Origin: Palsa-459 sp963841965
GTDB taxonomy: Bacteria; Actinomycetota; Acidimicrobiia; Acidimicrobiales; RAAP-2
Assembly (NCBI GenBank): GCA_963841965.1
Contig: CAWJES010000010.1
Span: forward strand, 124,001-188,000
Direction: 5' to 3'
DNA: 64,000 nucleotides
A model generated the notes under the pieces. The model ran no database searches. It was not told the DNA's origin and saw only the letters and a program-made list of their open reading frames with translations. This document shows, one piece after another, positions 17,457 through 26,251 of the stretch. Both the position numbers and the translations under genes were made by a program. The first letter of the stretch is position 1, and every line of letters starts with the position of its first letter.

Positions 17457-18941
17457 CTAGGTGCGGTCGACCTCCGTCGGCACCTGGACCACGACCCTCG
17501 TCCCGCCGCCCTCCTCGGTCTCGATCCTGGTCGCCACGATCGTCCCCGACAGCTGCGTCTGGACGAGGTCACGCACGATCGAGAGCCCGAGGCTGGTCGT
17601 CTGGCTGAGATCAAAGTCCACCGGGAGCCCGCCGCCGTTGTCATGCACCTCGACCGTCGCCAGGCCGTCGTGCGCCGTCAGCCTGACCGCGACGTGTCCG
17701 ACCGACCCACGGGGCCGGTGCAGCGTCGGCGAGATGAACCCGTGCTCCACCGCGTTCATCAGCAGCTCCGCCAGGGTGACGGCGAGCGGGGTCGCGACCT
17801 CCGCGGGGATGGCGCCGAGCGAGCCGGAGACGGTGATCTCGACGGGATCGGTCGTCAGCACGGAGTCCTCCGCCATCGCGACGAGCGAGTCGACGATGGA
17901 GTCAAAGGGGACCTGGTCGGCGGCCTCCTTCGACAGGATCTCGTGCACCAGGGCGATGGCCCTGATCCTGCGCTCCGCCTCAACGAGGGCCTGGCGCCCC
18001 TCCCCGGGATCGCTGCGCCTGATCTGCAGGCGCAGGAGAGACGAGACGGTCTGCAGGTTGTTCTTGACGCGGTGGTGGACCTCGCGCAGGGCGGCATCCT
18101 TGGAGACGACGAGGCGCCCCAGTTCGCGAAGGTCCGTCACGTCGCGCAGCAGCACGAGGCCGCCGGCGACCCGGCCCACCGAGGACAGGGGGATGGCGTT
18201 GACGACGACGCTGACGTCACCCGGCGCCTCGAGCTCGACGAGGACGGGCACCCCCGACCCGAGCGCCCGGTCGACGACGTCGGTCGTGATCCCGAGCTCG
18301 CCGAGCGTCGCGCCGTCCGGCGTGCTGTCGGCGCCGAGCCTGTGCAGCGCGCTGACGGCGTTCGGGGTCGCGAACTCGCACCGTCCCTCGTCGTCGACGA
18401 CGAGCAGGCCGTCGCCGACCCTCGGCATCGCAGGACCCGCGACGTCCTCGCCCTCGAAGGGGAAGGTCGACTCGGTCACCATCGCGCAGAGACGCTGGAA
18501 GATGCCGAGGTAGAACTGCTCGTAGATGGACGTCGGGCCGCGAAGCGGACCCTGCAGCTGCAGGACGACCGCGATCGTCCGGCCGCGGAACCCCACTGGC
18601 ACGGCGCACACAGGCACCTCGATCCCCTCGTGCACCCCGAGCGTCGCCCCCTCGATGAGCCGGCCGCTCGACAGCGCCATCACGGCCTGTGGCCACCGGG
18701 TCGCTGGGTGCACGCCGCCCACAAAGTCCTCGGCGAGCAGCGTCGAGCGGTTGTTGGGCCGCACCTGGCCGAGGACCACCAGCGAATCGGGCTCGTCCTG
18801 CGAGCTTGCGATCGGCGCGATGAGCAGCAGGTCCGAGAAGGCGAGGTCCGCGAGCAGCGACCAGTTCGCGATGAGGTGCTGGAGGTGCTCGCGCTCGTCG
18901 TCGCTGAGCTGGGGTCCCGGCAGGGCCCAGACGTCGGTCAC
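17457..18941 (-). CDS. pdtaS: PdtaS-type sensor histidine kinase
   Basis: Soluble histidine kinase of 494 residues. It has an N-terminal GAF-like sensor domain (about 20-160), a PAS-like domain (about 175-275), and a HisKA_2 dimerisation domain with REVHHRVKNNLQTVSSLLRL (His 289/290), followed by a HATPase with LAELLMNAVEHGF and NGGGLP. In actinobacteria this family phosphorylates the ANTAR-domain RNA-binding regulator PdtaR; no such partner is encoded in the window. The GTG overlaps the stop of the PHP phosphatase gene by 4 bp, placing it last in a chain DUF3107, ArsA, ArsA, PHP, PdtaS. Confidence 0.9.
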   Translation of the reverse strand: MTDVWALPGPQLSDDEREHLQHLIANWSLLADLAFSDLLLIAPIASSQDEPDSLVVLGQVRPNNRSTLLAEDFVGGVHPATRWPQAVMALSSGRLIEGATLGVHEGIEVPVCAVPVGFRGRTIAVVLQLQGPLRGPTSIYEQFYLGIFQRLCAMVTESTFPFEGEDVAGPAMPRVGDGLLVVDDEGRCEFATPNAVSALHRLGADSTPDGATLGELGITTDVVDRALGSGVPVLVELEAPGDVSVVVNAIPLSSVGRVAGGLVLLRDVTDLRELGRLVVSKDAALREVHHRVKNNLQTVSSLLRLQIRRSDPGEGRQALVEAERRIRAIALVHEILSKEAADQVPFDSIVDSLVAMAEDSVLTTDPVEITVSGSLGAIPAEVATPLAVTLAELLMNAVEHGFISPTLHRPRGSVGHVAVRLTAHDGLATVEVHDNGGGLPVDFDLSQTTSLGLSIVRDLVQTQLSGTIVATRIETEEGGGTRVVVQVPTEVDRT

Positions 18942-19822
18942 GGCTCGATCCCGCCGATCGGGACCTCGACACGTCGGCGGAGGTCGTAGGCGGCAAGGGA
19001 GGACACGCCCACGCCGGCAAGCAGGTCACGCAGGTCGCTCGAGCGCTCCGAGACGTGCTCCAGCCGGTGGGCGTCCGACGCGGTCGTGAAGGGAACACCT
19101 CTCGCGTGGAACCGCTCGAGGAGCCCGAGCGCGGGGTACTGCTCGGCACCGGGCTTCGACCACCCCGCGCTCGAGACTTCGGCGGACATGCCCGAGGACG
19201 CCGCAGCCTCAGCGATGCGGTCCCACCACTCCTCGGGGGCGCCGGGCCGGTGCCCCGCGACCTTGATCACGTCTGGATGGGCGAGCACGTCACAGCTTCG
19301 GGTGGCCGCCAGCTCCTCCATCGCGTCGGTGTAGGCGTCCCAGGCCCGGTCCACGCTGCGGTGGTCCCACTCGGCCATCGAGACAGGGTCCGAGAGGTCG
19401 TCGAACTGCCAGATCCCGATCCAGTGAACCGAGCCCAGCAGCACGTCGAAGGGGTACTGCGCGAGCAGGGCCGAGACGCCGTCCATCTGGCCGCGGAAGT
19501 AGTCGACCTCCATGCCCATGACGACCGGCAGGCCCTGGCGCTTGGCCTCCAGGCACAGCTCCACGTAGGCATCGAGGTCTGAGCGCATGTGATGGTCGAA
19601 ATACGCGGCCATCGGGGCCTCGAGGTGCTGCTCGCCCGGCGCGTCGCGCCAGAAGTCGCCGACGACGTCGTGCAGCTGGACGAACCGGTGGAGGTGCTCG
19701 GTCAGCGCGATCTGGGTGACCCCCTCGGCGGCGGCAGCGTCGCAGTACGACGCGATCTGGTCGATGCTCAGCCACGTGTCGGCGCGCGAGTGGGGCCAGA
19801 GGTGGAGGTGGTAGTCGAGCAT
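18938..19822 (-). CDS. PHP-domain phosphoesterase (histidinol-phosphatase-like)
   Basis: Protein of 294 residues of the PHP superfamily, closest in form to HisK-type histidinol phosphatases. It starts with DYHLHLWPHS (metal-binding HxH) and continues with ALTEHLHRF, GMEVDYF, LLGSVHWIG, DVLAHPDVIK and ASDAHRLEHV, so the metal ligands look intact. No his genes are nearby, so the substrate may differ. It starts 15 bp after the ArsA gene and overlaps pdtaS by 4 bp. Confidence 0.85.
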   Translation of the reverse strand: MLDYHLHLWPHSRADTWLSIDQIASYCDAAAAEGVTQIALTEHLHRFVQLHDVVGDFWRDAPGEQHLEAPMAAYFDHHMRSDLDAYVELCLEAKRQGLPVVMGMEVDYFRGQMDGVSALLAQYPFDVLLGSVHWIGIWQFDDLSDPVSMAEWDHRSVDRAWDAYTDAMEELAATRSCDVLAHPDVIKVAGHRPGAPEEWWDRIAEAAASSGMSAEVSSAGWSKPGAEQYPALGLLERFHARGVPFTTASDAHRLEHVSERSSDLRDLLAGVGVSSLAAYDLRRRVEVPIGGIEP

Positions 19823-19837
19823 CGCGGTTCTCCGATG

Positions 19838-21001
19838 CTACGTCGGTGCCCCGAGGGCGCGGCCGAGGAGGACCAGCCCCGAGAGGTCCCCGATCTCCTC
19901 GTCCAGGCTCGGCACCGTGACGACGAGCGGCGCGGCGTGGGCGACCCGGTCTCGCGCGGCGGCCTCGCGTCGCGCGACGACGGCCCATTCGCGGGCGGAG
20001 GCGGCGGCGACGCGCAGGACCCGCTCGGTGGCTCCGGGTTCGACGCCGAGGTCGTCCGCGGCGACAGCTGCGAGAGCGGCGGCGTCCGAGGCGAGCTCGT
20101 TCGCCGCGAGCTCCGTCTCGGGGTCGGCGAGGGATGCCGGCAGGGCGCGATTGAGGACGAGCGCCCCGACCTCGTAGTGGCGGCGATCGAGTTCCCGCAG
20201 GAAGAACTCAGCCTCGCGCAGGGGCGACGGCTCAGGGGTCGCGATCACCAGGAAGCTTGTCCGTTCGTCGGAAAGAAGGCGCGAGACGGCCCGCGCACGC
20301 TCGATGAACCCCCCGTACATGGAGTGCAAGGAGAGGAAGAACTCCGTGATGTCGGCGAGGAACTGCGTGCCGAGGATCCGATCGGCGATCTGGGTGAACG
20401 GGCGGGCGGCGAAACCCAGCAGTCCGCCCTTTGCGGGGGCGATCAGCCACCGCAGGAGCCTCGAGGAGAAGAACTCCTCCATCCGCTTCGGCGCGTCCAG
20501 GAAGTCGAGCGCATTGCGGGTCGGCGGCGTGTCGACGACGATCAGGTCCCACTCCCCTGTCGAGTGCAGCTCGTGGAGCCGCTCCATCGCGATGTAGTCG
20601 TGGCTCTGCACGAACCGCCCCGTGAGGTTCTGGTACAGGGGGTTCGACAGGATGCGCTCGACCGTCCGCTCGTCGGGGGCGTGCATGCGGATGAGGTCGT
20701 CCCAGCTCTGCTTCATGTCGAGCATCGCGCAGTAGAGCTCGCCCCGGGGCACTACGCCGGCGGCCTTCAGCGTCGCGTCGTCGATGCGAACGACGTCGTT
20801 GCCGATCCCCTTCAACCCCAGCGCGTCGGCGAGGCGCCGCGCCGGGTCGATGGTCAGGACGAGGACCTTGCCGGGCGCCGACGTGGCGGCGAGGAGCGCG
20901 ATCGAGGCGGCGGTCGTCGTCTTGCCGACCCCACCGGGCCCGCAGCACAGCAGGATCTCGCGGGTCTCGGCGAGCCTCCTGATGGAGTGCTCTGCGGTCA
21001 C
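19838..21001 (-). CDS. ArsA/Get3-like ATPase, second of a pair
   Basis: Deviant Walker A ATPase of 387 residues: CCGPGGVGKTTTAASIAL near the N-terminus, LTIDPARRLADALG (switch region) and VVDTPPTRNALDFL. The GTG at 21001 is chosen because the in-frame stretch before it has no normal start codon. In mycobacteria the related pair Rv3679/Rv3680 lies beside whiB4 and forms a heteromeric complex not involved in arsenic export; the same neighbourhood here argues for the same role. Separated from the first ArsA gene by 37 bp filled by a 14-codon frame with ATGA and GTGA overlaps. Confidence 0.88.
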   Translation of the reverse strand: MTAEHSIRRLAETREILLCCGPGGVGKTTTAASIALLAATSAPGKVLVLTIDPARRLADALGLKGIGNDVVRIDDATLKAAGVVPRGELYCAMLDMKQSWDDLIRMHAPDERTVERILSNPLYQNLTGRFVQSHDYIAMERLHELHSTGEWDLIVVDTPPTRNALDFLDAPKRMEEFFSSRLLRWLIAPAKGGLLGFAARPFTQIADRILGTQFLADITEFFLSLHSMYGGFIERARAVSRLLSDERTSFLVIATPEPSPLREAEFFLRELDRRHYEVGALVLNRALPASLADPETELAANELASDAAALAAVAADDLGVEPGATERVLRVAAASAREWAVVARREAAARDRVAHAAPLVVTVPSLDEEIGDLSGLVLLGRALGAPT

Positions 21002-21038
21002 GATGAGACCGCCGTCGCGCGATCGCCCGACTGGCAGG

Positions 21039-21971
21039 TCATGCGAGCTCCCCCGCCAGGGACGTGGCGACCTGCTTGGTCGCCCGCAGACCCTCCGCGC
21101 GCGCGAAGAGGTAGGGCTGGAACACGATCGGGACGTCCGTGGGGACGCTCGCGCGCAGCGTGGCCACGTGCTGCACCGCGATCCGGCGGCGTGCGCTCGC
21201 GTGCCGTGCAGCCTGGAAGACGCCGTCGAACCTGGACTTCCCGAGCGTCCCCGGCCTCGCCTTCGCCACCTCGGCGAACAGCGCCTCATCGCGGACGCCG
21301 AACAGCTCGGGGAGCGCGCGGTTGACCACGATGCCCGCGACGTGCACGCCGGTCTCGGTGCCGATCCGTCCAACGAGCTCGATGGTCTCCTGCACGGGCA
21401 TCTCCTCGGGCGTGGTGACGACGACCACCCCCGTGGTCGCCTCGTCGTTCAGGATGTCGAGCATCCAGTCGGTCTGGGACCGGATGAGGCCGACCTTGAC
21501 GAGGTCGTTGATCGCCTGCGGGGCGGTCAGGTGCCCGATCACGTGGCCCGTGGCCGCGGAGTCGACGATGACCACGTCATAGTTGCGGTCCCGCACCTCG
21601 AAGCAGAACTTCCCGACCGTGAGGATCTCGCGGACCCCGGGAGCGGCGGTCGCGAGGAAGTCGAACGCGGAGGCCAGCGGACCGATCCGTCCGATCACCG
21701 GGATGTGCGCCTGCACGCGGAGGTACTCGCGGAGCGACGCCTCGGTGTCCATCGACATGACATAGGGACCGTCCGCGACCTTGACCGGGTCGAAGCCGAC
21801 GGATCCCGCTTCGAACGCGGCGGCGAGGTCGCCCTTGGCGTCGACCTCGCAGGTGAGCACCCGCTTGCCCTGCGCGGCAAGCATCCACGCCAGCCCGGCA
21901 GCGATGGTCGTCTTCCCGGTGCCGCCCTTGCCGGTGACGAAGAGCAGCTTGCGCTCGGTGATCGGGATCAT
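21039..21971 (-). CDS. ArsA/Get3-like ATPase, first of a pair
   Basis: Protein of 310 residues with the deviant Walker A FVTGKGGTGKTTIAAGLAW, LTCEVDAKGDLAAAF and VIVDSAATGHVIGHL. It is shorter than its neighbour and lacks its C-terminal extension, as in the mycobacterial pair. The ATG at 21971 directly precedes IPITERKLLFVTGKGG. It follows the DUF3107 gene by 19 bp. The partner ATPase next door suggests a heterodimer. It is not an arsenite pump subunit on present evidence, since no arsB or arsC is near. Confidence 0.88.
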   Translation of the reverse strand: MIPITERKLLFVTGKGGTGKTTIAAGLAWMLAAQGKRVLTCEVDAKGDLAAAFEAGSVGFDPVKVADGPYVMSMDTEASLREYLRVQAHIPVIGRIGPLASAFDFLATAAPGVREILTVGKFCFEVRDRNYDVVIVDSAATGHVIGHLTAPQAINDLVKVGLIRSQTDWMLDILNDEATTGVVVVTTPEEMPVQETIELVGRIGTETGVHVAGIVVNRALPELFGVRDEALFAEVAKARPGTLGKSRFDGVFQAARHASARRRIAVQHVATLRASVPTDVPIVFQPYLFARAEGLRATKQVATSLAGELA

Positions 21972-21990
21972 GGTCGCCCGCCGAGCGGCG

Positions 21991-22224
21991 TCAGGGCGTG
22001 CCGAAGCCGACCCGGCGCTCCCCGGCAGGGGCGCCGACCTCGACGTAGGCGACACGGGCACTCGGGACGCCGACCTTGCGTCCTCGCCGGTCGACAAGCC
22101 AGAGCACGGCCTCCTTGTTGAGGGCGTCCTCGACCTGCTGGAGGACCTCGTCTCGATCCGCGTCCTCGGGGAGGTCGATCTCGAGCTCTTTCATCGACTG
22201 GACGATTCCGATGCGGACTTCCAC
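21991..22224 (-). CDS. DUF3107 small conserved protein
   Basis: Protein of 77 residues matching the actinobacterial DUF3107 family (compare TB9.4/Rv3208A): VEVRIGIVQSMKELEIDL at the start and SARVAYVEVGAP...RRVGFG at the end. The GTG at 22224 is favoured by a strong AGGAGGAG ribosome-binding site and family alignment. Function unknown. It is the first gene of the run DUF3107-ArsA-ArsA-PHP-PdtaS; a minus-strand TAGCAT at 22262-22267 is a plausible -10. Confidence 0.9.
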   Translation of the reverse strand: MEVRIGIVQSMKELEIDLPEDADRDEVLQQVEDALNKEAVLWLVDRRGRKVGVPSARVAYVEVGAPAGERRVGFGTP

Positions 22225-22279
22225 GAAACTCTCCTCCTGGGCGACGGTCGCGATCATGCCCATGCTACGGGCCTTTGGC

Positions 22280-23446
22280 ATGATGGCCATCGTGCCCGTT
22301 CCGGTCGAGTCCGAGCGAAACCGGCGCTGGGCGTCGACGATGCGCGGCCATGCCGTGCCCGGGAGCGTCGTGCTCGCGCACGCGGACTCGTCGGCCAGGC
22401 TTGCGCCCGCAGATTCCCCGGGCCGCGACGCAAACCTCGGCGTCGACCGTCGTCGCCGGGAGGAGCGTGAATCGGGGCTCCTGGCGGCTGGAGCGACGCG
22501 GGGGACCGGTGCGGGGGCCCGCGCACGGGCGGAGGCGCCTGACGAGTGGCGCACGTGCTTCGAGCGTGACCGCGATCGGATCCTGCATTCCAGCTCCTTC
22601 CGACGTCTCGCCGGCAAGACGCAGGTCTTCGTGTTCCCCGAGGACCACCAGCGCACCAGGCTGACGCACGCGCTGGAGGTCACCCAGATCGCCGGCGGAA
22701 TCGCGCGCGCCATCGGGCTCAATGTCGCACTGACCGAGGCGATCGCCCTCGGCCACGACTGCGGGCACGGGCCCGGTGGTCATGCGAGTGAGGATGCCCT
22801 CGATCCCTATGTCGAGGGCGGCTTCGATCACGCCCCGTGGGGGGCGGAGGTGTCGCTCGCGCCGCTCAACCTCTGTGCCGAGACGCTTGACGGGATCGCG
22901 AACCACTCATGGTCCCGGCCCGCGCCATCGACGCCGGAGGGCGAGGTCGTGAGCTGGGCGGACAGGATCGGCTACGTCTGCCACGACTTCGAGGACGCCG
23001 TCGCCACGGGCATCGTCTCGCCGTCGCGCCTGCCCGAGATCGTGGTCGAGCGCTGCGGCGTCCGGCGTGGCGAGCAGATCGGCTGCTTCATCGACGCGAT
23101 GGTGCACACCGTCGTCGAGACGGGCATCGTCGGCATGGACGCGGCGCATGCCGACGCGCTGGCCGCATTCCGGGCCTTCAACTACGAGCACATCTACCTG
23201 CGCGACGCATCGGTGGCCCAGGGCGAGGCCGTGGTCGACGTGCTGCGCGCCCTTGTGGACCACTACATCGACCAGCCGAACCAGATCCCCGAACGCCACG
23301 GCGATGGTCTCGTGAGCGGTGAGCCCGACGCGGTCTTCGCCGCGGTGCGCTACGTCTCGGGGATGACCGATCGCTTCGCGTTCCGCACGGCGCTCTCGAC
23401 GCTGGGCTGGGATCCGGCGCGGCTTCCCCAGGGCATCGACCGGTAG
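22280..23446 (+). CDS. dgt: HD-domain dNTP triphosphohydrolase (Dgt-like)
   Basis: Cytoplasmic enzyme of 388 residues that would cleave dNTPs to nucleoside and triphosphate. It has FERDRDRILHSSSFRRLAGKTQVF, RLTHALEV and the HD motif ALGHDCGHGPGGHASEDAL, all typical of the short dGTPase-like group. ATG codons at 22280 and 22283 are both possible. The first roughly 80 residues are poorly conserved and Arg-rich. Divergent from the DUF3107 gene, with probable -10 boxes overlapping near 22262-22271. Converges on the SDR gene with a 3 bp gap. Confidence 0.88.
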   Translation: MMAIVPVPVESERNRRWASTMRGHAVPGSVVLAHADSSARLAPADSPGRDANLGVDRRRREERESGLLAAGATRGTGAGARARAEAPDEWRTCFERDRDRILHSSSFRRLAGKTQVFVFPEDHQRTRLTHALEVTQIAGGIARAIGLNVALTEAIALGHDCGHGPGGHASEDALDPYVEGGFDHAPWGAEVSLAPLNLCAETLDGIANHSWSRPAPSTPEGEVVSWADRIGYVCHDFEDAVATGIVSPSRLPEIVVERCGVRRGEQIGCFIDAMVHTVVETGIVGMDAAHADALAAFRAFNYEHIYLRDASVAQGEAVVDVLRALVDHYIDQPNQIPERHGDGLVSGEPDAVFAAVRYVSGMTDRFAFRTALSTLGWDPARLPQGIDR

Positions 23447-23449
23447 CCC

Positions 23450-24298
23450 TCAGTTCCCCCTCGTCGCGGCGTTGAGATCGATCATCGGGGCCCTGGCGCC
23501 CTGCATCCACTCGGCGCGCAGCTCCGTCGTCCGCACGGCGACATGGCGGTGCGGGAGGATCCAGAACGAGTTCGAGACGATGGCGTCGTGCACCTCGTCG
23601 GCCACCACCGAAGGATCGATCCCTGCCTTCACCGCTGCAGTGGCGAAGCTCTCAACGGCCTTGACGTCATCCTGGGACTCCCACGATGCCAGGGTTCCCG
23701 GCATGTTGCGGATCGACTCGTGGATGCGGGTGTTGACGAACCCGGGGGCGAGCACGGAGACGCCGACCGGGCTCTCGAGCATCGCGAGCTCGTAGTAGAG
23801 CCCCTCGGACAGGCCCACGACGGCGAACTTCGAGGTCAGGTACGGCCCCATCCCGGGCACCCCCCCGAGTCCTGCCAGGGAGGCCGTGTTCACGACATGG
23901 CCCTCGCCCTGCTCCAAGAAGAGCGGGAGGAAGACGTGCACGCCGTGGACGACGCCGTCGAGGTTCACACCGTGCACCCAGCGCCAGAGCTCCATGGGCG
24001 CTCCGATGACCGGTCCGCCACCGACACCCGCGTTGTTGAAGATGATGTGCGCGGCGCCGAACACCTCGAGCGCCGCGTCGCGCAGCGCTTCGACGTCAGC
24101 CAGCTTCGCCACGTCGCAGTGGACGCCGATGACCTCAGCACCGTCGGCGCCGAGGTTGGCCACGGCGTCGTCGAGCGGTCCCTCCTCGATGTCCCCGAGC
24201 ACGAGCCTCGCGCCAGCCTTGGCGAGCCGCTTCGCCGTCGCGAGCCCGATCCCGCTCGCGCCGCCCGTGATGACCGCCGTCCTGCCCTGCACGTCCAT
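23450..24298 (-). CDS. Short-chain dehydrogenase/reductase
   Basis: Classical SDR of 282 residues: nucleotide site VITGGASGIGLATAKRL (TGxxxGIG), NNAGVG, catalytic Ser in NTASLAG and YLTSK (YxxxK with Tyr and Lys). An acidic residue in VLGDIEEG suggests NAD(H) preference. The ATG at 24298 has a GAGGAGGTC ribosome site. The substrate is not predictable from sequence. Downstream of mrp on the same strand with a 37 bp gap, so it may be cotranscribed. Confidence 0.9.
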   Translation of the reverse strand: MDVQGRTAVITGGASGIGLATAKRLAKAGARLVLGDIEEGPLDDAVANLGADGAEVIGVHCDVAKLADVEALRDAALEVFGAAHIIFNNAGVGGGPVIGAPMELWRWVHGVNLDGVVHGVHVFLPLFLEQGEGHVVNTASLAGLGGVPGMGPYLTSKFAVVGLSEGLYYELAMLESPVGVSVLAPGFVNTRIHESIRNMPGTLASWESQDDVKAVESFATAAVKAGIDPSVVADEVHDAIVSNSFWILPHRHVAVRTTELRAEWMQGARAPMIDLNAATRGN

Positions 24299-24335
24299 GT
24301 GACCTCCTCGGAAACGCAGAGCATTGCAGGATTGG

Positions 24336-25455
24336 CTAGCCGAGCCGAAGCTCCTGGCGGTAGAGGCGGGCCGGCCCCTGTGCCGCAACCCGCTCAGCGA
24401 GGTCCCCGAACGTCCCTGCGACCTCGCTGTCGGGGGCGGCGACCGTGACCGGCGTCCCGACGTCCCCGCCTTCGCGGACGGACGGAACCAGGGGAATCTG
24501 GGCGAGCAGTGGGGTGCCGAGATCGTTCGCCAGCGCCTCGCCGCCGCCGGCGCCGAACAATTCGTACCGCGCCCCGTCGTCGCCGGTGAACCAGCTCATG
24601 TTCTCGACGACGCCGCGCACCGAGAGTCGGAGCTTCCTCGCTGCGAGCGCGCTGCGCTGCGCGACGCGCTGGGCTGCGGGCTGCGGGGTCGTGACCACGT
24701 AGATCTCGACGGACGGGACGACCTCGCTGAGCGTGAGCGCGACGTCGCCGGTCCCCGGGGGCATGTCGATCAGGAGGAAGTCGGGCTCGCCCCACCAGGC
24801 CTCGGTGACGAACTGCGAGATCGCCTTGTGCAGGAGGGGGCCTCGCCAGATCACCGGCTGGTCGTCGCTCACGAACCACCCCATGGAGAGCCACCGGACC
24901 CCGTGGGCGAAGGTCGGGATCACGGTGTCGCCGAGCACGACCGGCTCGACCGCCGCGGTCACCATCTTCGGGATGCTGAAGCCGTAGACATCGGCATCGA
25001 GGACCCCGACGCGATGGCCCAGCCGCGCGAGGCTGATCGCCAGGTTCACCGTGACGGACGACTTGCCGACCCCGCCCTTGCCCGAGCTGATCCCGAGCAC
25101 CCGCGTCACGCTGCCGCGGGCCAGGAACGAGGGGGTCTCGGCGCCGTGCTGGTGCCCGCCACCGGGCGCCGCGGTCATCTGGTGGCGCAGCACCGAGCGG
25201 ACGTGCAGCATCTGGGTCTCGTCCATCGTCCGCACGACCACGGTGGCGGCCCTGCCATCGTGCGTCGGCTGCTGCGTCGGCGAGGAGCGTGCGCAGGTGC
25301 GCGACGGTCGGCCACGTGGGGATCGGGACGAGCAGCTCGACCGTCGTCTGGCCTGGTGCGTCGTCGATCGCGCCCACCATGCCGACGTCGCCGAGGGTCA
25401 GGTCGAGCTGCGGATCCTCGAGGCTCTCGAGTGTCGCTCGCAGGTCGCGTGGCAC
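24336..25455 (-). CDS. mrp: Mrp/ApbC-type Fe-S cluster carrier ATPase (one frameshift)
   Basis: P-loop ATPase that carries iron-sulfur clusters to target proteins. The N-terminal part (GTG 25455) is a DUF59/MIP18 domain (TLESLEDPQLDLTLGDVGMVG); the C-terminal part has the Mrp ATPase core with GISSGKGGVGKSSVTVNLA, GVLDADVYGFSIPKM and LLIDMPPGTGDVALTL. The two lie in different frames and join near 25255 by a one-base correction. The CxxC pair after ENMSWF found in many Mrp proteins is missing here (ENMSWFTGDDGARYELFG). Repaired length about 373 residues, normal. Divergent from a SufR-like regulator, consistent with Fe-S homeostasis. Confidence 0.87.
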
Positions 25456-25502
25456 GTGTCGAGGTCCTCTCCGGCGCCCGTGGGTGTTCACGGACCGGTG
25501 CG

Positions 25503-25508
25503 TAGACT
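25503..25508 (+). promoter_or_regulatory. Overlapping divergent -10 boxes, sufR-like/mrp
   Basis: TAGACT lies 7 nt before the GTG of the SufR-like gene, so that transcript is probably leaderless. The symmetric GTAGACTAC also gives TAGTCT on the minus strand, which would drive mrp with a leader of about 40 nt. Confidence 0.55.
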
Positions 25509-25515
25509 ACTGATC

Positions 25516-26250
25516 GTGTCCGCTCGCATGCCTGCGAAGGCGGCAAACCCACCGTCCGCCCACAGTGATCCTGAGGGGTTCAGCGCCGCGGTGGCAGCCC
25601 TCTCGAGCTCGTTCGGCGATCCGACCCGTCGCGCGATCTACCTCTTCGTGCGCGCCCATCCCGACGTCACGGTCACCGAGATCGCCGATGCGTTCTCGAT
25701 CCACACCAACGTCGCCCGACACCACCTGGACCGCCTCGTCGCTGCAGGCCACGCCGTTGCGAAGACGGTGCCGAAGGGTGTCGGACGCCCCGCGAAGACC
25801 TATGTGGCCGTCGATGAATCACTCGAGATCACCGGTGCCACCCGACGCGACGAGCTCCTCGTGGCATTGCTGGAGCGGTCGCTGGAGCTCCTCGGGCCCG
25901 AGCAGGCCGAGGCCATGGCACTCGAGGTCGGCGAGGCCTACGGCCGCAGCCTCGCAGCCCAGATGGGCGCGGGCGACTCCCAGCGCTCCGTGCGCCAGGC
26001 GATGACCGCCGTCGCCGCGGCGCTCACCGCGCACGGTTTCGCGGCCCGCGCCGAGTCCCGTGACGGCACCGCGTCGATCGTCTCGGACGCCTGCCCGTTC
26101 GGCGAGGCCGCAGCGCATCACCCGGTCCTGTGCGCGGTCGACCGGGGACTCGTCCGCGGGATGCTCGATGCGCTCGGCGCCACGGGTCCCTCGCCGGTCA
26201 CGCTCTCATCGAGGGCGCGCGGCGACGATGCGTGCCGAGCCTCCGCCTGA
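25516..26250 (+). CDS. SufR-like Fe-S-sensing transcriptional regulator
   Basis: DNA-binding protein of 244 residues. A winged helix with FGDPTRRAIYLFVRAH and SIHTNVARHHLDRLVAAG lies at about 35-100. The C-terminal part contains SDACPFGEAAAHHPVLCAVDRG, which matches the cysteine-containing cluster-binding segment of SufR-type repressors. The start could also be the ATG at 25528. Placed between mrp (divergent) and a cysteine-desulfurase homologue (next gene, same strand), it probably senses Fe-S status and controls one or both. Confidence 0.85.
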   Translation: MSARMPAKAANPPSAHSDPEGFSAAVAALSSSFGDPTRRAIYLFVRAHPDVTVTEIADAFSIHTNVARHHLDRLVAAGHAVAKTVPKGVGRPAKTYVAVDESLEITGATRRDELLVALLERSLELLGPEQAEAMALEVGEAYGRSLAAQMGAGDSQRSVRQAMTAVAAALTAHGFAARAESRDGTASIVSDACPFGEAAAHHPVLCAVDRGLVRGMLDALGATGPSPVTLSSRARGDDACRASA

Positions 26251-26251
26251 G

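Noticed and set aside
19838..21971. Arsenite efflux ATPase operon
   Set aside because: No ArsB, ArsC, ArsD or ArsR is present and the paired architecture beside DUF3107 and whiB matches the mycobacterial non-arsenic pair.
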